The position numbers and the translations under genes are program-made. A stretch of DNA of 64,000 nucleotides, taken from positions 7,114,727 to 7,178,726 of the forward strand of contig NZ_JAPENX010000001.1 of NCBI RefSeq assembly GCF_026341815.1, given 5' to 3'. The notes below the pieces were generated by a model, which had not been told where the DNA came from, did not search any database, and saw only the letters and a program-made list of their open reading frames with translations. Shown here one piece after another: positions 17,989 through 27,066 of this stretch. The stretch is from Streptomyces sp. NBC_00572 (lineage in GTDB: Bacteria; Actinomycetota; Actinomycetes; Streptomycetales; Streptomycetaceae). Within the stretch, counting starts at the first letter, position 1. Every line of letters starts with the position of its first letter.

Positions 17989-19119
17989 ATGCACATGCCC
18001 GTTACGATCATCGGCGCCGGACTCGGCGGACTCACTCTGGCCCGCGTCCTGCACGTCCACGGAATCCCGGTCACGGTCTACGAGGCGGAGTCCTCCCCGA
18101 CGATGCGCACGCAGGGCGGTTTGCTCGACATCCACGACTACAACGGACAGCTCGCACTCAAGGCGGCCGGCCTGATGGACGAGTTCCACGCCATCGTTCT
18201 CGAGGGCCGCCAGGCGATGAGGGTCCTCGACCGGGACGGGACCGTCCTGTTTGACAAGGCCGACGACGGCACGGGCGGACGCCCCGAGGTGCAGCGCGGC
18301 GAGTTACGACAGATCTTGCTCGACTCGCTCCCGGCCGGCACCGTCCGGTGGGGGCACAAGGTCGACGGCACTCGCGCCCTCGGCTCAGGACGCCACGAGG
18401 TGACGTTCGCGGCAGGCGGCACCGTCGTCACCAGCCTGCTGGTCGGCGCGGACGGCGCCTGGTCACGGGTACGGCCACTGCTCTCCACCGCCACACCCGA
18501 GTACGCCGGCACGTCGTTCGTCGAGACTTACCTGTTCCACGCCGACACCCGCCACCGGGCCGCTGCGAAGGCGGTCGGTGGCGGGATGCTGATCGCGCCC
18601 GCGCCGGGCAGGGAGATCTTCGCTCACCGGGAGAGCGGCGACACTCTGCACACCTACGTGGCGCTGACCAGGCCGCAGGACTGGTTCGCCGCCATCGACT
18701 TCACCGATGCCGCCGCGGCCACCGCGCGGATCGCGCGCGAGTTCGACGGCTGGGCCCCGGAACTCACCGCGCTGATCACCGACGGCGACACAGCGCCGGT
18801 CCTGCGCCCCCAGTACACTCTGCCGACCGGACACCGGTGGGACCGGGCGCCGGGGGTCACCCTGCTCGGCGACGCCGCCCATCTCACGCCCCCGAACGGC
18901 GAAGGCGCCAACCTGGCCATGTACGACGGCGCCGAACTCGGCAACGCCCTCGCCGCGCACCCCGACGATGTCGAGGCCGCGCTCACCGAGTACGAGCAGG
19001 CCATGTTCCCCCGCAGCGCCGAGATCGCCACTTTTGAAGGTGGAGAGGTTCCGGGGATCGACTCCGAGCACAACACGGCCCAGGGCCTGATCAACATGAT
19101 CACCGAGAAGGGCCGATGA
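17989..19119 (+). CDS. FAD-dependent monooxygenase (TetX/PHBH-like)
   Basis: 376 aa, ATG 17989 with AGGAG 7 nt upstream. The N-terminal dinucleotide fold IIGAGLGGLTLARVL (GxGxxG at 9-14) and YEAES bind FAD. The middle has the RPEVQRGELRQILLDSL arginine motif of this class. GDAAHLTPPNGEGANLAM at 294-311 is the second FAD motif. The family hydroxylates aromatics or inactivates drugs such as tetracycline. No cluster genes adjoin, so the substrate is open. It is followed by 270 bp without a gene. Confidence 0.92.
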   Translation: MHMPVTIIGAGLGGLTLARVLHVHGIPVTVYEAESSPTMRTQGGLLDIHDYNGQLALKAAGLMDEFHAIVLEGRQAMRVLDRDGTVLFDKADDGTGGRPEVQRGELRQILLDSLPAGTVRWGHKVDGTRALGSGRHEVTFAAGGTVVTSLLVGADGAWSRVRPLLSTATPEYAGTSFVETYLFHADTRHRAAAKAVGGGMLIAPAPGREIFAHRESGDTLHTYVALTRPQDWFAAIDFTDAAAATARIAREFDGWAPELTALITDGDTAPVLRPQYTLPTGHRWDRAPGVTLLGDAAHLTPPNGEGANLAMYDGAELGNALAAHPDDVEAALTEYEQAMFPRSAEIATFEGGEVPGIDSEHNTAQGLINMITEKGR

Positions 19120-19392
19120 GCCGTCGGTTGGATGCCGTTCGAGGGCAGCAGCAAGGTCTTCGCGATCCACGACGTGCAGTATGGGGCGACGCAGGGATCC
19201 TCGGCGGGCCGGTCCAGGCGGGCACTTGACACCACGTCCACACAGGGCGTGATCGTCGCGAAATGTGGGCTACAGCCTTGAATCTCCCCACCCTGTGGTC
19301 GGGGAGGGGACAGACCTGCTCACCCCGATTCCCGCCCAAGTGCAGTGACCTGCGAACTGGTGTCGCAACGGAGGGGCCGGCCTGGGCCGGCG

Positions 19393-19980
19393 TCAGGTGG
19401 TGCGCAGGCCCTCCAGGATGCGGGTCAACGCGGCTTGGGCCTCGGTGAGATCGGTCGGATCGGCGGAGGAAGCGAGCCAGAGGGCGGCCTCGTTCATGGC
19501 GCCTGACAGAAGTCGGGTGAGGGGCTCGACGGGTTGCGGTGCGAGGATGCCGCGGTCGACGAGGACGGTGAGGGCGTTGGCGAGGTGGTGGGCGGAGGAG
19601 GCTTCGTCGAGGGCGCGCCATTCGTTCCAGCCGAGGACGGCAGGTCCGTCGAGGAGCATGATCTGCTGGATGTCGGGGTCGGCACCGGCGGCGAGGAAGG
19701 TGCGGCAGCCGGCGAGGAGCTGACCCCAGGGGTCGTCCTCGGCGTCGGCGGCGGCCGCGACGGCCCGGCCCACATCCTGCTGGACCTGTTCGAGGACGGC
19801 ACGGAAGAGGGCGGCCTTGCCGTCGAAGTGGTGGTAGAGCGCACCCTTGGTCACCCCGGCGGCGCGGACGATCTCGGCGAGACCGACGGCCGCGTACCCC
19901 TGGGTCGCAAACAGGCGTCTGCTCTCACGCAGCAGTGTCCGACGGGTGTGTTCGCGCTGTTCTGCCCGGGTCACCTGCAC
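19393..19980 (-). CDS. TetR-family regulator
   Basis: 195 aa. The N-terminal HTH reads REHTRRTLLRESRRLFATQGYAAVGLAEIVRAAGVTKGALYHHFDGKAALFRAVLE (about 8-60), and a TetR C-terminal domain with DGPAVLGWNEWRALDE follows. GTG 19980 was taken as start because AAAGGG lies close upstream; a second GTG two codons in is possible, and the long in-frame extension to 20088 would run through the operators. It is divergent from a VOC gene with two palindromic sites between them, so it is probably a self-regulated repressor of that gene. Confidence 0.88.
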   Translation of the reverse strand: MQVTRAEQREHTRRTLLRESRRLFATQGYAAVGLAEIVRAAGVTKGALYHHFDGKAALFRAVLEQVQQDVGRAVAAAADAEDDPWGQLLAGCRTFLAAGADPDIQQIMLLDGPAVLGWNEWRALDEASSAHHLANALTVLVDRGILAPQPVEPLTRLLSGAMNEAALWLASSADPTDLTEAQAALTRILEGLRTT

Positions 19981-19984
19981 CCCT

Positions 19985-20040
19985 TTGACGTACCGACGGT
20001 ATGTGAATAGCCTGAGTTTGACATACTGATGGTACGCGAA
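19985..20040. promoter_or_regulatory. Tandem TetR operators
   Basis: Two 23-bp sites of one pattern, TTGAC-N-TAC-N5-GGTA-N4-GAA, occur at 19985-20007 and 20018-20040, spaced 33 bp (about three helical turns). Their cores TACCGACGGTA and TACTGATGGTA are palindromic. They cover the promoter space between the divergent TetR and VOC genes, the expected arrangement for an autoregulated repressor. Confidence 0.7.
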
Positions 20041-20053
20041 ATGAGGTTCGGCC

Positions 20054-20476
20054 ATGAAACTCACCAGCCTGTATCCGGTGATCTGCACGTCGAAGCTCCA
20101 GGAGTCGCTGCTCTTCTACACCGAGCTCCTCGGCTTCAAGACGACCTTCGAGGCCGACTGGTATGTGAGCATGCGGCGACCCGGCACCCCCGCGTACGAG
20201 CTCGCTCTGCTGGACCACACCCACCCCACCCTGCCCGAGGCGTACCGCGAACCGGTCCAGGGACTGCTGCTCAACTTCGAGGTCGAGGACGTCGACGCGG
20301 AGTGGGACCGGATGGTCGTGCGGGGCGGTCTGCCGGCCGAGCTGGAGCTGCGCAGCGAGGACTTCGGGCAGCGGCACTTCATGGTGGCCGACCCGAACGG
20401 CGTCCTGATCGATGTCATCACCCCCATCCCTCCCACGGGGGAGTTCGCGGAGCAGTACACCGCCACCCCGGCCTGA
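20054..20476 (+). CDS. Glyoxalase/bleomycin-resistance (VOC) family protein
   Basis: 140 aa, one VOC fold made of two beta-alpha-beta-beta-beta units: MKLTSLYPVICTSKLQESLLFYTELLGFKTTFEADWYVSM and LLLNFEVEDVDAEWDRMV..GGLPAELEL..FGQRHFMVADPNGVLIDVITPI. The DPNG motif and final Ile/Val-Asp-Val pattern are typical. Such proteins act as lyases, dioxygenases or antibiotic binders. Control by the divergent TetR regulator suggests a response to a small toxic compound. A terminator follows. Confidence 0.88.
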   Translation: MKLTSLYPVICTSKLQESLLFYTELLGFKTTFEADWYVSMRRPGTPAYELALLDHTHPTLPEAYREPVQGLLLNFEVEDVDAEWDRMVVRGGLPAELELRSEDFGQRHFMVADPNGVLIDVITPIPPTGEFAEQYTATPA

Positions 20477-20584
20477 CAGGGGCAGCCCCGGCCGTCCAGG
20501 GTGGGTGAAACCCGGTGCGCAGCGCCGCCGAAGGCGCCGGTGACTGATCGTCGCGACGCCCGCACACCCCACCAGCGGGTGATC

Positions 20585-20615
20585 CCCACTCGGTTGCTCA
20601 CAGCAACCGAGTGGG
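20585..20615. terminator. VOC gene terminator
   Basis: Perfect 14-bp stem CCCACTCGGTTGCT / AGCAACCGAGTGGG with a 3-nt loop, 109 nt after the VOC stop codon. Confidence 0.7.
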
Positions 20616-20643
20616 AACCGAGACCAGCCCCAGCCGATTTCAC

Positions 20644-20993
20644 GGCTCTGGCCGGAGTTTCCGTGAAATCCCAGGCCAGGAGCCGTGTGAGGGAACGTTC
20701 CGGCAGGGCATGTCTCGCTGGCGGGGGTCTGCTCGCTGGATGATGTGCTGTTCCCGGACGTCGATGTGCGGTGAGAGGCCGTGGAGTTCACGGCCGAGGC
20801 GTTGGTGGTGGTAGCGGCCGCGTGCGGTCCGCCGCCCAGGTGCCCGGGGTGCCGTGCCCGGGCACGGCGGGTGCATTCCTGCTATGAGCGATCTCTTGCC
20901 GAACGGCCGTTGTCTGGGAAGAACCAGGTGGCCGCGACCCCGGAGAGACCGGACTGCCCTGCCGAACGGTTCACGGAATTCCGGGGCAGAGCC
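20644..20993 (+). mobile_element. ISL3-family element, internally deleted (about 350 bp)
   Basis: Both ends are present as imperfect inverted repeats: GGCTCTGGCCGGAGTTTCCG at 20644 and the complement of GGCTCTGCCCCGGAATTCCG ending at 20993. Inside, about 70 codons match the N terminus of the ISL3 transposase at 54939-56548 (CSLDDVLFPDVDVR, then a TGA, EAVEFTAEALVVVAAACGPPPRC.. CYERSLAERPLSGK). The rest of the transposase is deleted. It is a non-autonomous derivative. Confidence 0.75.
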
Positions 20994-21141
20994 GATGCCA
21001 TAGATCCACATCATCGGTAGGGACGCATCATGCAGCTCCCGGGTGAACTGGGAGTATGCCAAGCCGTGAGTGCCGGGGGCGCGAAAGCGACCCCGGCAGG
21101 CGTGACCTCGGGGGCACGCGAGGGCGGGTGGGGCTTCGGCC

Positions 21142-23898
21142 TCAGTGGCCAGGGGCGGCTGCGATCAGGTCTCGTCCACGGTCGGCCAAGCGGTACTCCA
21201 GCAAGGGGGATTGAGCCGCGGGATCCGGTGTGCGGCCGGCGGCCGCGGAGGTTCGCCCGGCGAGGCCGGCCGACGGGGGCGGGAGCGGGACCGAAACGCA
21301 TCCGGACCGGTCCGATTCCAGCGCGCCGTTGAACGCGGAGACGCAGAATTCGAAGTTCCAGTTGCCCGGGAACAGGAAGGCGATCTCGTGCGAGGTGGTG
21401 TCGGTGGTGGATTGGTCCGCCGTGAACGAGCCGCCCGCGGTGGCGTTGCGTACCCACACCCGGTATCCGGCCGCCTGGGCCGAGCCCTGCCAGGTGAGGC
21501 GGACGGTCGTGGCATCCAGGGACTGGATCTTCACGTCTGCCGGGGTGGGGGGCACGCCCGCGCCGACTGTCACGGACCTGGCCACGGTGGGCATGCCGCC
21601 GCCCGCCTGGTTCCAGGTCGCCACCGCTACGAGATAGTGGTGGCCCGGTACGAGGCCGTCGATATCCGCGGACGTGCCCTTAACCGCCGTGCTGTTGATA
21701 TAGGAGCCAGGCACGTCCTTGTCCCAGGTGATGATCTCGTATCGGTCGATGCTGTCCGTGTGCGGGCCGGTCGGCGCATCCCAGTACACGTGGAGCCCGT
21801 TGGAGGAAGGACGGGTGGAGACGTTCGTGGGCGGGGCGGCGGTCGCCGGGTGTGCGGTCGCGGAGACCGTCTCGGACCATACGGACACGCCGTCGGTGCC
21901 GTTGTCGGTGTTGACCTGGTATTCCCAGGTCCAGCCGTCCTCCGTCCAGGTGGTGTCGTAGCGGTTGGTCGAGACATGGGTCTGGTTCCAGTTCGCAGCG
22001 CCGGCGAGCCGGTAGCGGACCGTGTAGCCACGCGCACCGAACACTGGTGACCAGGTCACCTTCACACCGCTCGGGACGGACTCGGCCACGACGCTGTTCA
22101 CCGGGAAGATCGGCCGCCGGGGGATCGTGGTGGGGATGCCGGGCACGAACTGACCTATGCCGTACCCCTCGTGGAGGGTGCGTTCGAACGCGGACGCGAT
22201 CTGGAACTCACCGAGGGCGTTGGGATGCAGGTTGTCGTATCCGCCCGGGCAGGTGTTCGTGTCACAGCCGTACGCAGTCTCCCAGTCGACCAGCTTCACC
22301 GGCGAGAGAGGCGTGCTCCAGGACGGGATCGCATCCCGGAGCATGTTGTTGAACTGCCGGGTCTTGACGATGAGGTCCTGGCGGCCGTCGATGAGCGGCC
22401 GCATGGGGACGTTCGCCACGGCGAAGCGGACGTCCGGTTTGGCCGCGCGCGACCGGTCGACGAGGGTCTTCACGCTGTCCAGCGTGCCGGGCCCGTCACT
22501 GACCAGCCAGCCCATGTCGTTGAACCCGATACCGAACAGCACCAGGTCGGGCTTGTACTGGGCCACCATGGGCCCGATCAGATCCTTGTCCTGGGCGGCC
22601 TGCCGCCCCCAGACAGCGAAGTGGTCACTGTCGAAGCCGGCCCGCACGCCCTGGGCGTACGCCCCCGTGACGGGCGGATTTTCGACCGATGGGTTGTCCA
22701 GCACCTCCCCCTGGAGACGAGGCGGGGCGGGGGGCCCGGTCGGGGTCGCCTGCTGCTTGGTGCCCTGGTAGGGACCGACGAAGTCGACGTCGACATGCTG
22801 GTCGCGGAACCATTCCCACAGCCGGTACCGCCAGGTCCAGTCGCCCTCCATGCCCTGCGTCATGGAGTCGCCCACCACCATCACCCGCAGAGGGGCGTCG
22901 GTGCTGCCGACACCCCGCTCGAGCCGTTGCAGCGACGCCAGCAGCTTCGGCGCCAGGTCCTTCATCACGTCGGCCATGTAGGTGGTGACCGAACCGAAGT
23001 ACTTGATCTTCGTCCCGAAGTTGCGCAGGGCCTGCTGCACCTGAGCGATGGCTGTGGCGCCGCGCTCAGAAGTCCACGCCAGCAACGCTCCTTGGAAGGC
23101 ACCCTTCACGGCCGGCCAGAACGACGCGGCCAGCGCCCCCGCCCAGACGTCCGCGTCGCCGAGCGACCTGTCGTCGTAGTAGGCGTTGAGCAACTCGCCG
23201 ACGAGCGTGCCCAATCCCTCGGAGACGGCGCCGCACACCGGAGCGGCGGCGGGCGCGCCGACGTTGAAGAAGGCCATGCACGAGGCCCAGACCAGGCCGG
23301 TGACCGCCCAGGCGACACCGCTGGCGATGAACTTCTGCATCGGGGTCGCGCCGAAGCCGCCAGCATCGGTCGAAGCGACGATCACGAGGCTGTCCTCCAC
23401 GGCGTGCACCGTGCCCTCGAAGTCGCCGCCGCTCCCCTCCTGCGGCGGGTAGATCCCGACACTGTGCTCCCGGGCCCGCTTGGTGAACGAGGCCCCCAGC
23501 GTCATGCCCGCGGCCTGATCGGCACGGGTCTGGTCGACCAGCGCCTTCATGAAGTCGCGCACATGCTGGCGACCCTCGGCAGTGGGCAGGAAGTCGATGG
23601 CCATGACCAGGTCGTCGTCGTTCACAGCGAGCGAGCGGAAACCACCCGAGTCCTTGGCGCACCCCAGCCGCACCGTCATTGGCGCCGCCTCATCGCCCTC
23701 AGTCGCGAAGGACGTGGCGTGAGTGGCGCACAGGGGGGAGGATTCGACCGCAAAGCCCGGGGCCGCTGGTGGCCCAGCGACGGCGCCGAGGACCAAGGCC
23801 AGTGAAACCATCAAGGTCACCGCGCGGCGGCGCGTCGTGGACACCCTCACCCCGCGTCGCTTGCGGACCGTTCCTAACGTACGTTGCCATAGACGCAT
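21142..23898 (-). CDS. Secreted SGNH/GDSL hydrolase with fibronectin III repeats
   Basis: 918 aa, ATG 23898 with AAGGGAA upstream. A signal peptide (RRRAVTLMVSLALVLGAVAGPPAAPG) is followed by about 290 residues of unassigned N-terminal domain, with a hydrophobic glycine/alanine-rich stretch near 195-225. The SGNH catalytic domain follows: VVGDSMTQ with Ser345, FGIGFNDMG as the Asn block and DNLHPN with Asp555/His558. Three FN3 domains fill about 585-875. The protein is probably an extracellular esterase or polysaccharide deacetylase. The extra N-terminal domain is unusual for the family. Confidence 0.85.
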   Translation of the reverse strand: MRLWQRTLGTVRKRRGVRVSTTRRRAVTLMVSLALVLGAVAGPPAAPGFAVESSPLCATHATSFATEGDEAAPMTVRLGCAKDSGGFRSLAVNDDDLVMAIDFLPTAEGRQHVRDFMKALVDQTRADQAAGMTLGASFTKRAREHSVGIYPPQEGSGGDFEGTVHAVEDSLVIVASTDAGGFGATPMQKFIASGVAWAVTGLVWASCMAFFNVGAPAAAPVCGAVSEGLGTLVGELLNAYYDDRSLGDADVWAGALAASFWPAVKGAFQGALLAWTSERGATAIAQVQQALRNFGTKIKYFGSVTTYMADVMKDLAPKLLASLQRLERGVGSTDAPLRVMVVGDSMTQGMEGDWTWRYRLWEWFRDQHVDVDFVGPYQGTKQQATPTGPPAPPRLQGEVLDNPSVENPPVTGAYAQGVRAGFDSDHFAVWGRQAAQDKDLIGPMVAQYKPDLVLFGIGFNDMGWLVSDGPGTLDSVKTLVDRSRAAKPDVRFAVANVPMRPLIDGRQDLIVKTRQFNNMLRDAIPSWSTPLSPVKLVDWETAYGCDTNTCPGGYDNLHPNALGEFQIASAFERTLHEGYGIGQFVPGIPTTIPRRPIFPVNSVVAESVPSGVKVTWSPVFGARGYTVRYRLAGAANWNQTHVSTNRYDTTWTEDGWTWEYQVNTDNGTDGVSVWSETVSATAHPATAAPPTNVSTRPSSNGLHVYWDAPTGPHTDSIDRYEIITWDKDVPGSYINSTAVKGTSADIDGLVPGHHYLVAVATWNQAGGGMPTVARSVTVGAGVPPTPADVKIQSLDATTVRLTWQGSAQAAGYRVWVRNATAGGSFTADQSTTDTTSHEIAFLFPGNWNFEFCVSAFNGALESDRSGCVSVPLPPPSAGLAGRTSAAAGRTPDPAAQSPLLEYRLADRGRDLIAAAPGH

Positions 23899-24609
23899 GC
23901 CGTTCCGTGTTCCCTTCGAGATTTCCGTGGCGCCGTGTTCGCGGGCTGTGTGGGGGGTGATAGCCGCCTGAACGTCCTGAACGGCCAAGTCCGGTAATGA
24001 ACGGCTGGCCGACGGCGCGCCCGCCCGGGACCCGGTACGGGGTCAGCCGCCGAACTTCGCGGTCTGTTCCGGATCTACACGACCCCTTCGTCGGGTAGTT
24101 CCCCATCGCACTGCCGCATGGGCAGCCTCAGCATCCCAGCACTGTCCGAGACGGAGTCATGCCGGTGAGTGGGCCGGGTGCGGACCTCGATCCCCAACTC
24201 GTAGCCACCCTAGACACCTTGCTGGCAGGGCAGAGCGTTGCCCCGTGCCACTGCCCGACCGCACACCCTCAGAGGGCGGGCGGCGCTCAGGAGTGATCGG
24301 CGGACCAACTCGGTGAAACCCGGCAGGATGCCGAGGGCGTGCAGAAAACGTTGCCAATTACCCACGTCAGCCAGAGCTGCGCGGCGATGCTCGTCGACCT
24401 CTGCCCGAACACGCGATCGGGACGGGGCGGTGATCAGCCCTCATACACGGCCGCTGGCTGGCGTCGATGAACTCCTTGCCCTTGCAGCTGACATGCGGTG
24501 ACCTCGGTCGGGTCGTCCGTGACTCCCTGCGGACCACGTCCAGCCTTTGCGGTCCAGGACGTTGCGCCGGGCTCCAACACGGCGATGAGCGAGTACGCCC
24601 AGCCCGGAA
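23899..24609. other. Gene-poor stretch with one possible coding remnant
   Basis: About 700 bp with no intact gene. On the minus strand around 24265-24430 one frame reads EVDEHRRAALADVGNWQRFLHALGILPGFTELVRRSLL, which looks like real helical protein, but it has no start and runs into a stop. I do not recognise it. The region ends at a truncated IS630-type transposase. Confidence 0.3.
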
Positions 24610-25433
24610 TGGACTGCGGCCGCGGTGCGGCAGGCGGTTCTGGACCACCGGCCCTGTGACGTGGGGCTTTCCGGGCAGCTGTGGACGCGGCGGTTGGTGG
24701 GCGAGCTGATCGCGAAGCTGTACCGGGTACGGCTGACCGAGGTGGGGGTGGGCAAGTACCTGAGGCGGTGGGGGCTGCCTTCCAGCGCCCGGACAAGCGG
24801 GCCGTCGAGCAGGACCCCCAGGCCGTCCGGCGCTGGCATGAAGAGACCTGGCCGGAGATCCGCGCGAAGGCGAGGAAGGACGGCGGTGAGATCCTCTTCG
24901 CCGATCAGGTCGGTGTCCGTTCCGACCAGGTCACCGGCCGCACCTGGGGTGAGAAAGGCAAGACCCCTGTGGTGCGGCGGAGCGGGAACCGGTTCTCCGT
25001 CAACGCGATGTCCGCGATCAGCACCAAGGGCCGGATGCACTTCATGGTCTTCACCGAGAGCTTCACCGCCGAGGTGATGTGCCGCTTCCTGGACCGGCTC
25101 GCCGGCCACTTCGACCACAAGGTCCATCTCGTGGTCGACGGGCACTCCGCCCACCGTTCCAAGAAGGTCCGCGACTGGCTCGCCGCCCACCCCGATGACG
25201 TCGAGCTGCACTTCCTGCCCCCGTACTCGCCCGAGCTGAACCCCGACGAGCTGGTCAACGCGGACCTCAAGCACAGCCTGCCCACACAGCACCGGGCCCG
25301 GAACCAGGCCGAACTCGCCGCCGAGACCCGCCGCTTCTTCCACAGACGTCAACGTCAGCCGCACATCGTCCGCGGCTATTTCGGCGGCCCGCACGTCCGC
25401 TACGTCCTGGACGAGAACCCCATGAGTTTCTGA
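24610..25433 (+). pseudogene. IS630-family transposase, truncated and frameshifted
   Basis: The first frame gives VRQAVLDHRPCDVGLSGQLW.. RRLVGELIAKLYRVRLTEVGVGKYLRRWGL; near 24780 the sense moves to a second frame, QRPDKRAVEQDPQAVRRWHEETWPEIRAKA.., then DDE endonuclease motifs: ILFADQVGVRSD, HLVVDGHSAHRSKKVRDWL and LPPYSPELNPDELVNADLK, ending at TGA 25433. The N-terminal HTH is lost. The catalytic D, D and E blocks are visible, but the break disables it. Confidence 0.75.
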
Positions 25434-26032
25434 TCAATAGGTGGTGAGGCGGATGAGCCGTTTGTAGCAGCAGAGGGCTGCCGCGAGGCCGAGGAAGGCC
25501 AGGTAGTTGCGGGAGTGGCGATCGTAGCGGGGGCTGAGTCTGCGGTAGCCGGAGAGCCAGGAGATGTTCGCTCGATCACCCAGCGGTGGCGGCCCAGTCG
25601 TTCGCCGGACTCGATTCCCTTGCGGGCGATGCTGACGCCGATGCGTTTCCCACGGAGCCATTTCCGCAGTTCAGGGATGTCGTATGCCTTGTCCGCATGG
25701 AGCTTGCGGGGCTTGAAGTGGTGGCCGCGATGGGGGTCGTGTCTCGTTTGGTGACCGAGGATCATGGGCTTCAGGGCTTGACTGTCATGGGTGTTGCCTG
25801 CGGTGATGCCGACAAGGACGGGCAGTCCGTTCGCGTCCGACAGGATGTGCATCCTGGAGCCCGGCTTGCCCCGGTCCACGGGGCTCGGACCTGTGAGTTC
25901 GCCCCCTTTTCAGCCCGGACGTGGGCCGAGTCGAGGACCGCGCGGGACAGATCGAGGAGGCCGGCGTCGTCGAGCCGGTGCAGGATCTCCTCGTGCAACC
26001 GGCCCTTGGCGGTGAGCTGGTTGTAGGCGCCC
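25434..26032 (-). pseudogene. IS5-family transposase remnant with several frameshifts
   Basis: Minus-strand pieces line up as one IS5-type transposase: GAYNQLTAKGRLHEEILHRLDDAGLLDLSRAVLDSAHVRAEKG, then GSRMHILSDANGLPVLVGITAGNTHDS.. LHADKAYDIPELRKWLRGKRIGVSIARKGI..GRHRWVIER, then SWLSGYRRLSPRYDRHSRNYLAFLGLAAALCCYKRL ending at TGA 25434. At least two frame changes are needed. The 5' end stops at about 26032, where an FG-GAP protein fragment begins on the same strand. Confidence 0.7.
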
Positions 26033-26240
26033 CCAGCTGCCGCCGATCCGGGTGCATGGGGCGAAGGGCGCCTTGTAGCTGCCCTTGCCATGGCACAGCC
26101 ACAGAACGCTGGCCTTGTCGCGGGCGACGAGGTCGCTGTCGCGGGTGCCGCCGAGGTTGCCTGCGGCGAGGATCCGGTCGTAGGCGTTCCAGCCGCCGCC
26201 GACCGGGAGCGGGTTCGAATCCCCGCCGGCACTGGAACCG
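26033..26240 (-). pseudogene. FG-GAP/VCBS repeat fragment of a secreted protein
   Basis: The frame GWNAYDRILAAGNLGGTRDSDLVARDKASVLWLCHGKGSYKAPFAPCTRIGGSWG is one FG-GAP beta-propeller blade and the start of another, as found in secreted actinobacterial proteins. No start or catalytic domain is present. The IS5-type remnant has replaced the downstream part in mid-blade. Confidence 0.6.
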
Positions 26241-26422
26241 TCCCGGCTTCGGCCAAGCGCAAAAGCCACGCCGGAAAGCCACGCCCGAAAGCCGGGGCTG
26301 CGCGGCGGTCGTCGTCCCCCTCGGCCTACTCGGCGCACCCGGGACGGCTCACCTTCGGCGGACACGTTCTCCAGAGCAGACCCGAGTCCTACCATCGCAC
26401 CCGTACGCTCACCTCCCCGCGT

Positions 26423-26960
26423 TCAAATGCCGACCGGCGACACCCCCACAGGCAGCAACTCCGGGCGCCGGGCGGTGCGGCCGTCGCCGGAGGAACGGTT
26501 ACGCAGGCGTCGGAGCAGCCAGGGGCCGAGGAACCCGGCGGCCCAGCGCAGTTCGGCGGCTGCCGTGCGTACCGCGGTGGCGGCTGCCGTGTGTACCGCG
26601 GTGGCGGTCGTGGGCGTGGGCGCGGCAGGCGCCACGGCCCCGGCACACGAGTCGTCACTACCCGGCAGACCGAGCGCGTGAGCGAGCGCGGCGGAGATCC
26701 GGGCGTGGCCCAACGGGCTCGCGTGCAGCCGGTCCGCGGCCCAGAGACGTGGATCGGTGGCGGCGACGTGCGGCGACGTCTCGGCGAGGGCGACGCCGTC
26801 CCGGGCCGCCGCCGACCGGATGCGGTCGTTGAGGGCGGCGATCCGGGGCGTGACCGGGCGCGACCGCGCGGGCGATGGGCGCGACACGGGTGATGTCCGG
26901 GAACGTGACGGTCGCGACGCGAGCGCCCGCGCCCGTGAGCGCGGCGAACATCCACGCGGT
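26423..26960 (-). pseudogene. SGNH/GDSL hydrolase C-terminal fragment, frameshifted
   Basis: One frame gives AALTGAGARVATVTFPDITRVAPIARA, another continues RIAALNDRIRSAAARDGVALAETSPHVAATDPRLWAADRLHASPLGHARISAALAHALGLP and ends LRWAAGFLGPWLLRRL..ELLPVGVSPVGI at TGA 26423. DRLHASPLGH contains the block V Asp/His pair. The block I serine half is missing; the 5' side meets a solo IS end at 27030-27066. Confidence 0.65.
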
Positions 26961-27029
26961 CCAGGCCGTTGCCTCTATGCACAACCCCGCCCTCGCCCAC
27001 GTGATCAGATCAGTACGAGAACCGGCCTT

Positions 27030-27066
27030 GGCCTGCCCGAACACAACCTTCTGCAACACGCTTTAG
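27030..27066 (-). mobile_element. Solo end of the CTAAAGCGTGTTGCAG insertion sequence
   Basis: Read on the minus strand, the segment begins CTAAAGCGTGTTGCAGAAGG and matches the left ends of the elements at 50774 and 60511 for about 35 bp. No transposase is present. It overlaps the stop of the GH64 gene by a few bases, showing that the element once inserted right at that gene's end. Confidence 0.75.
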
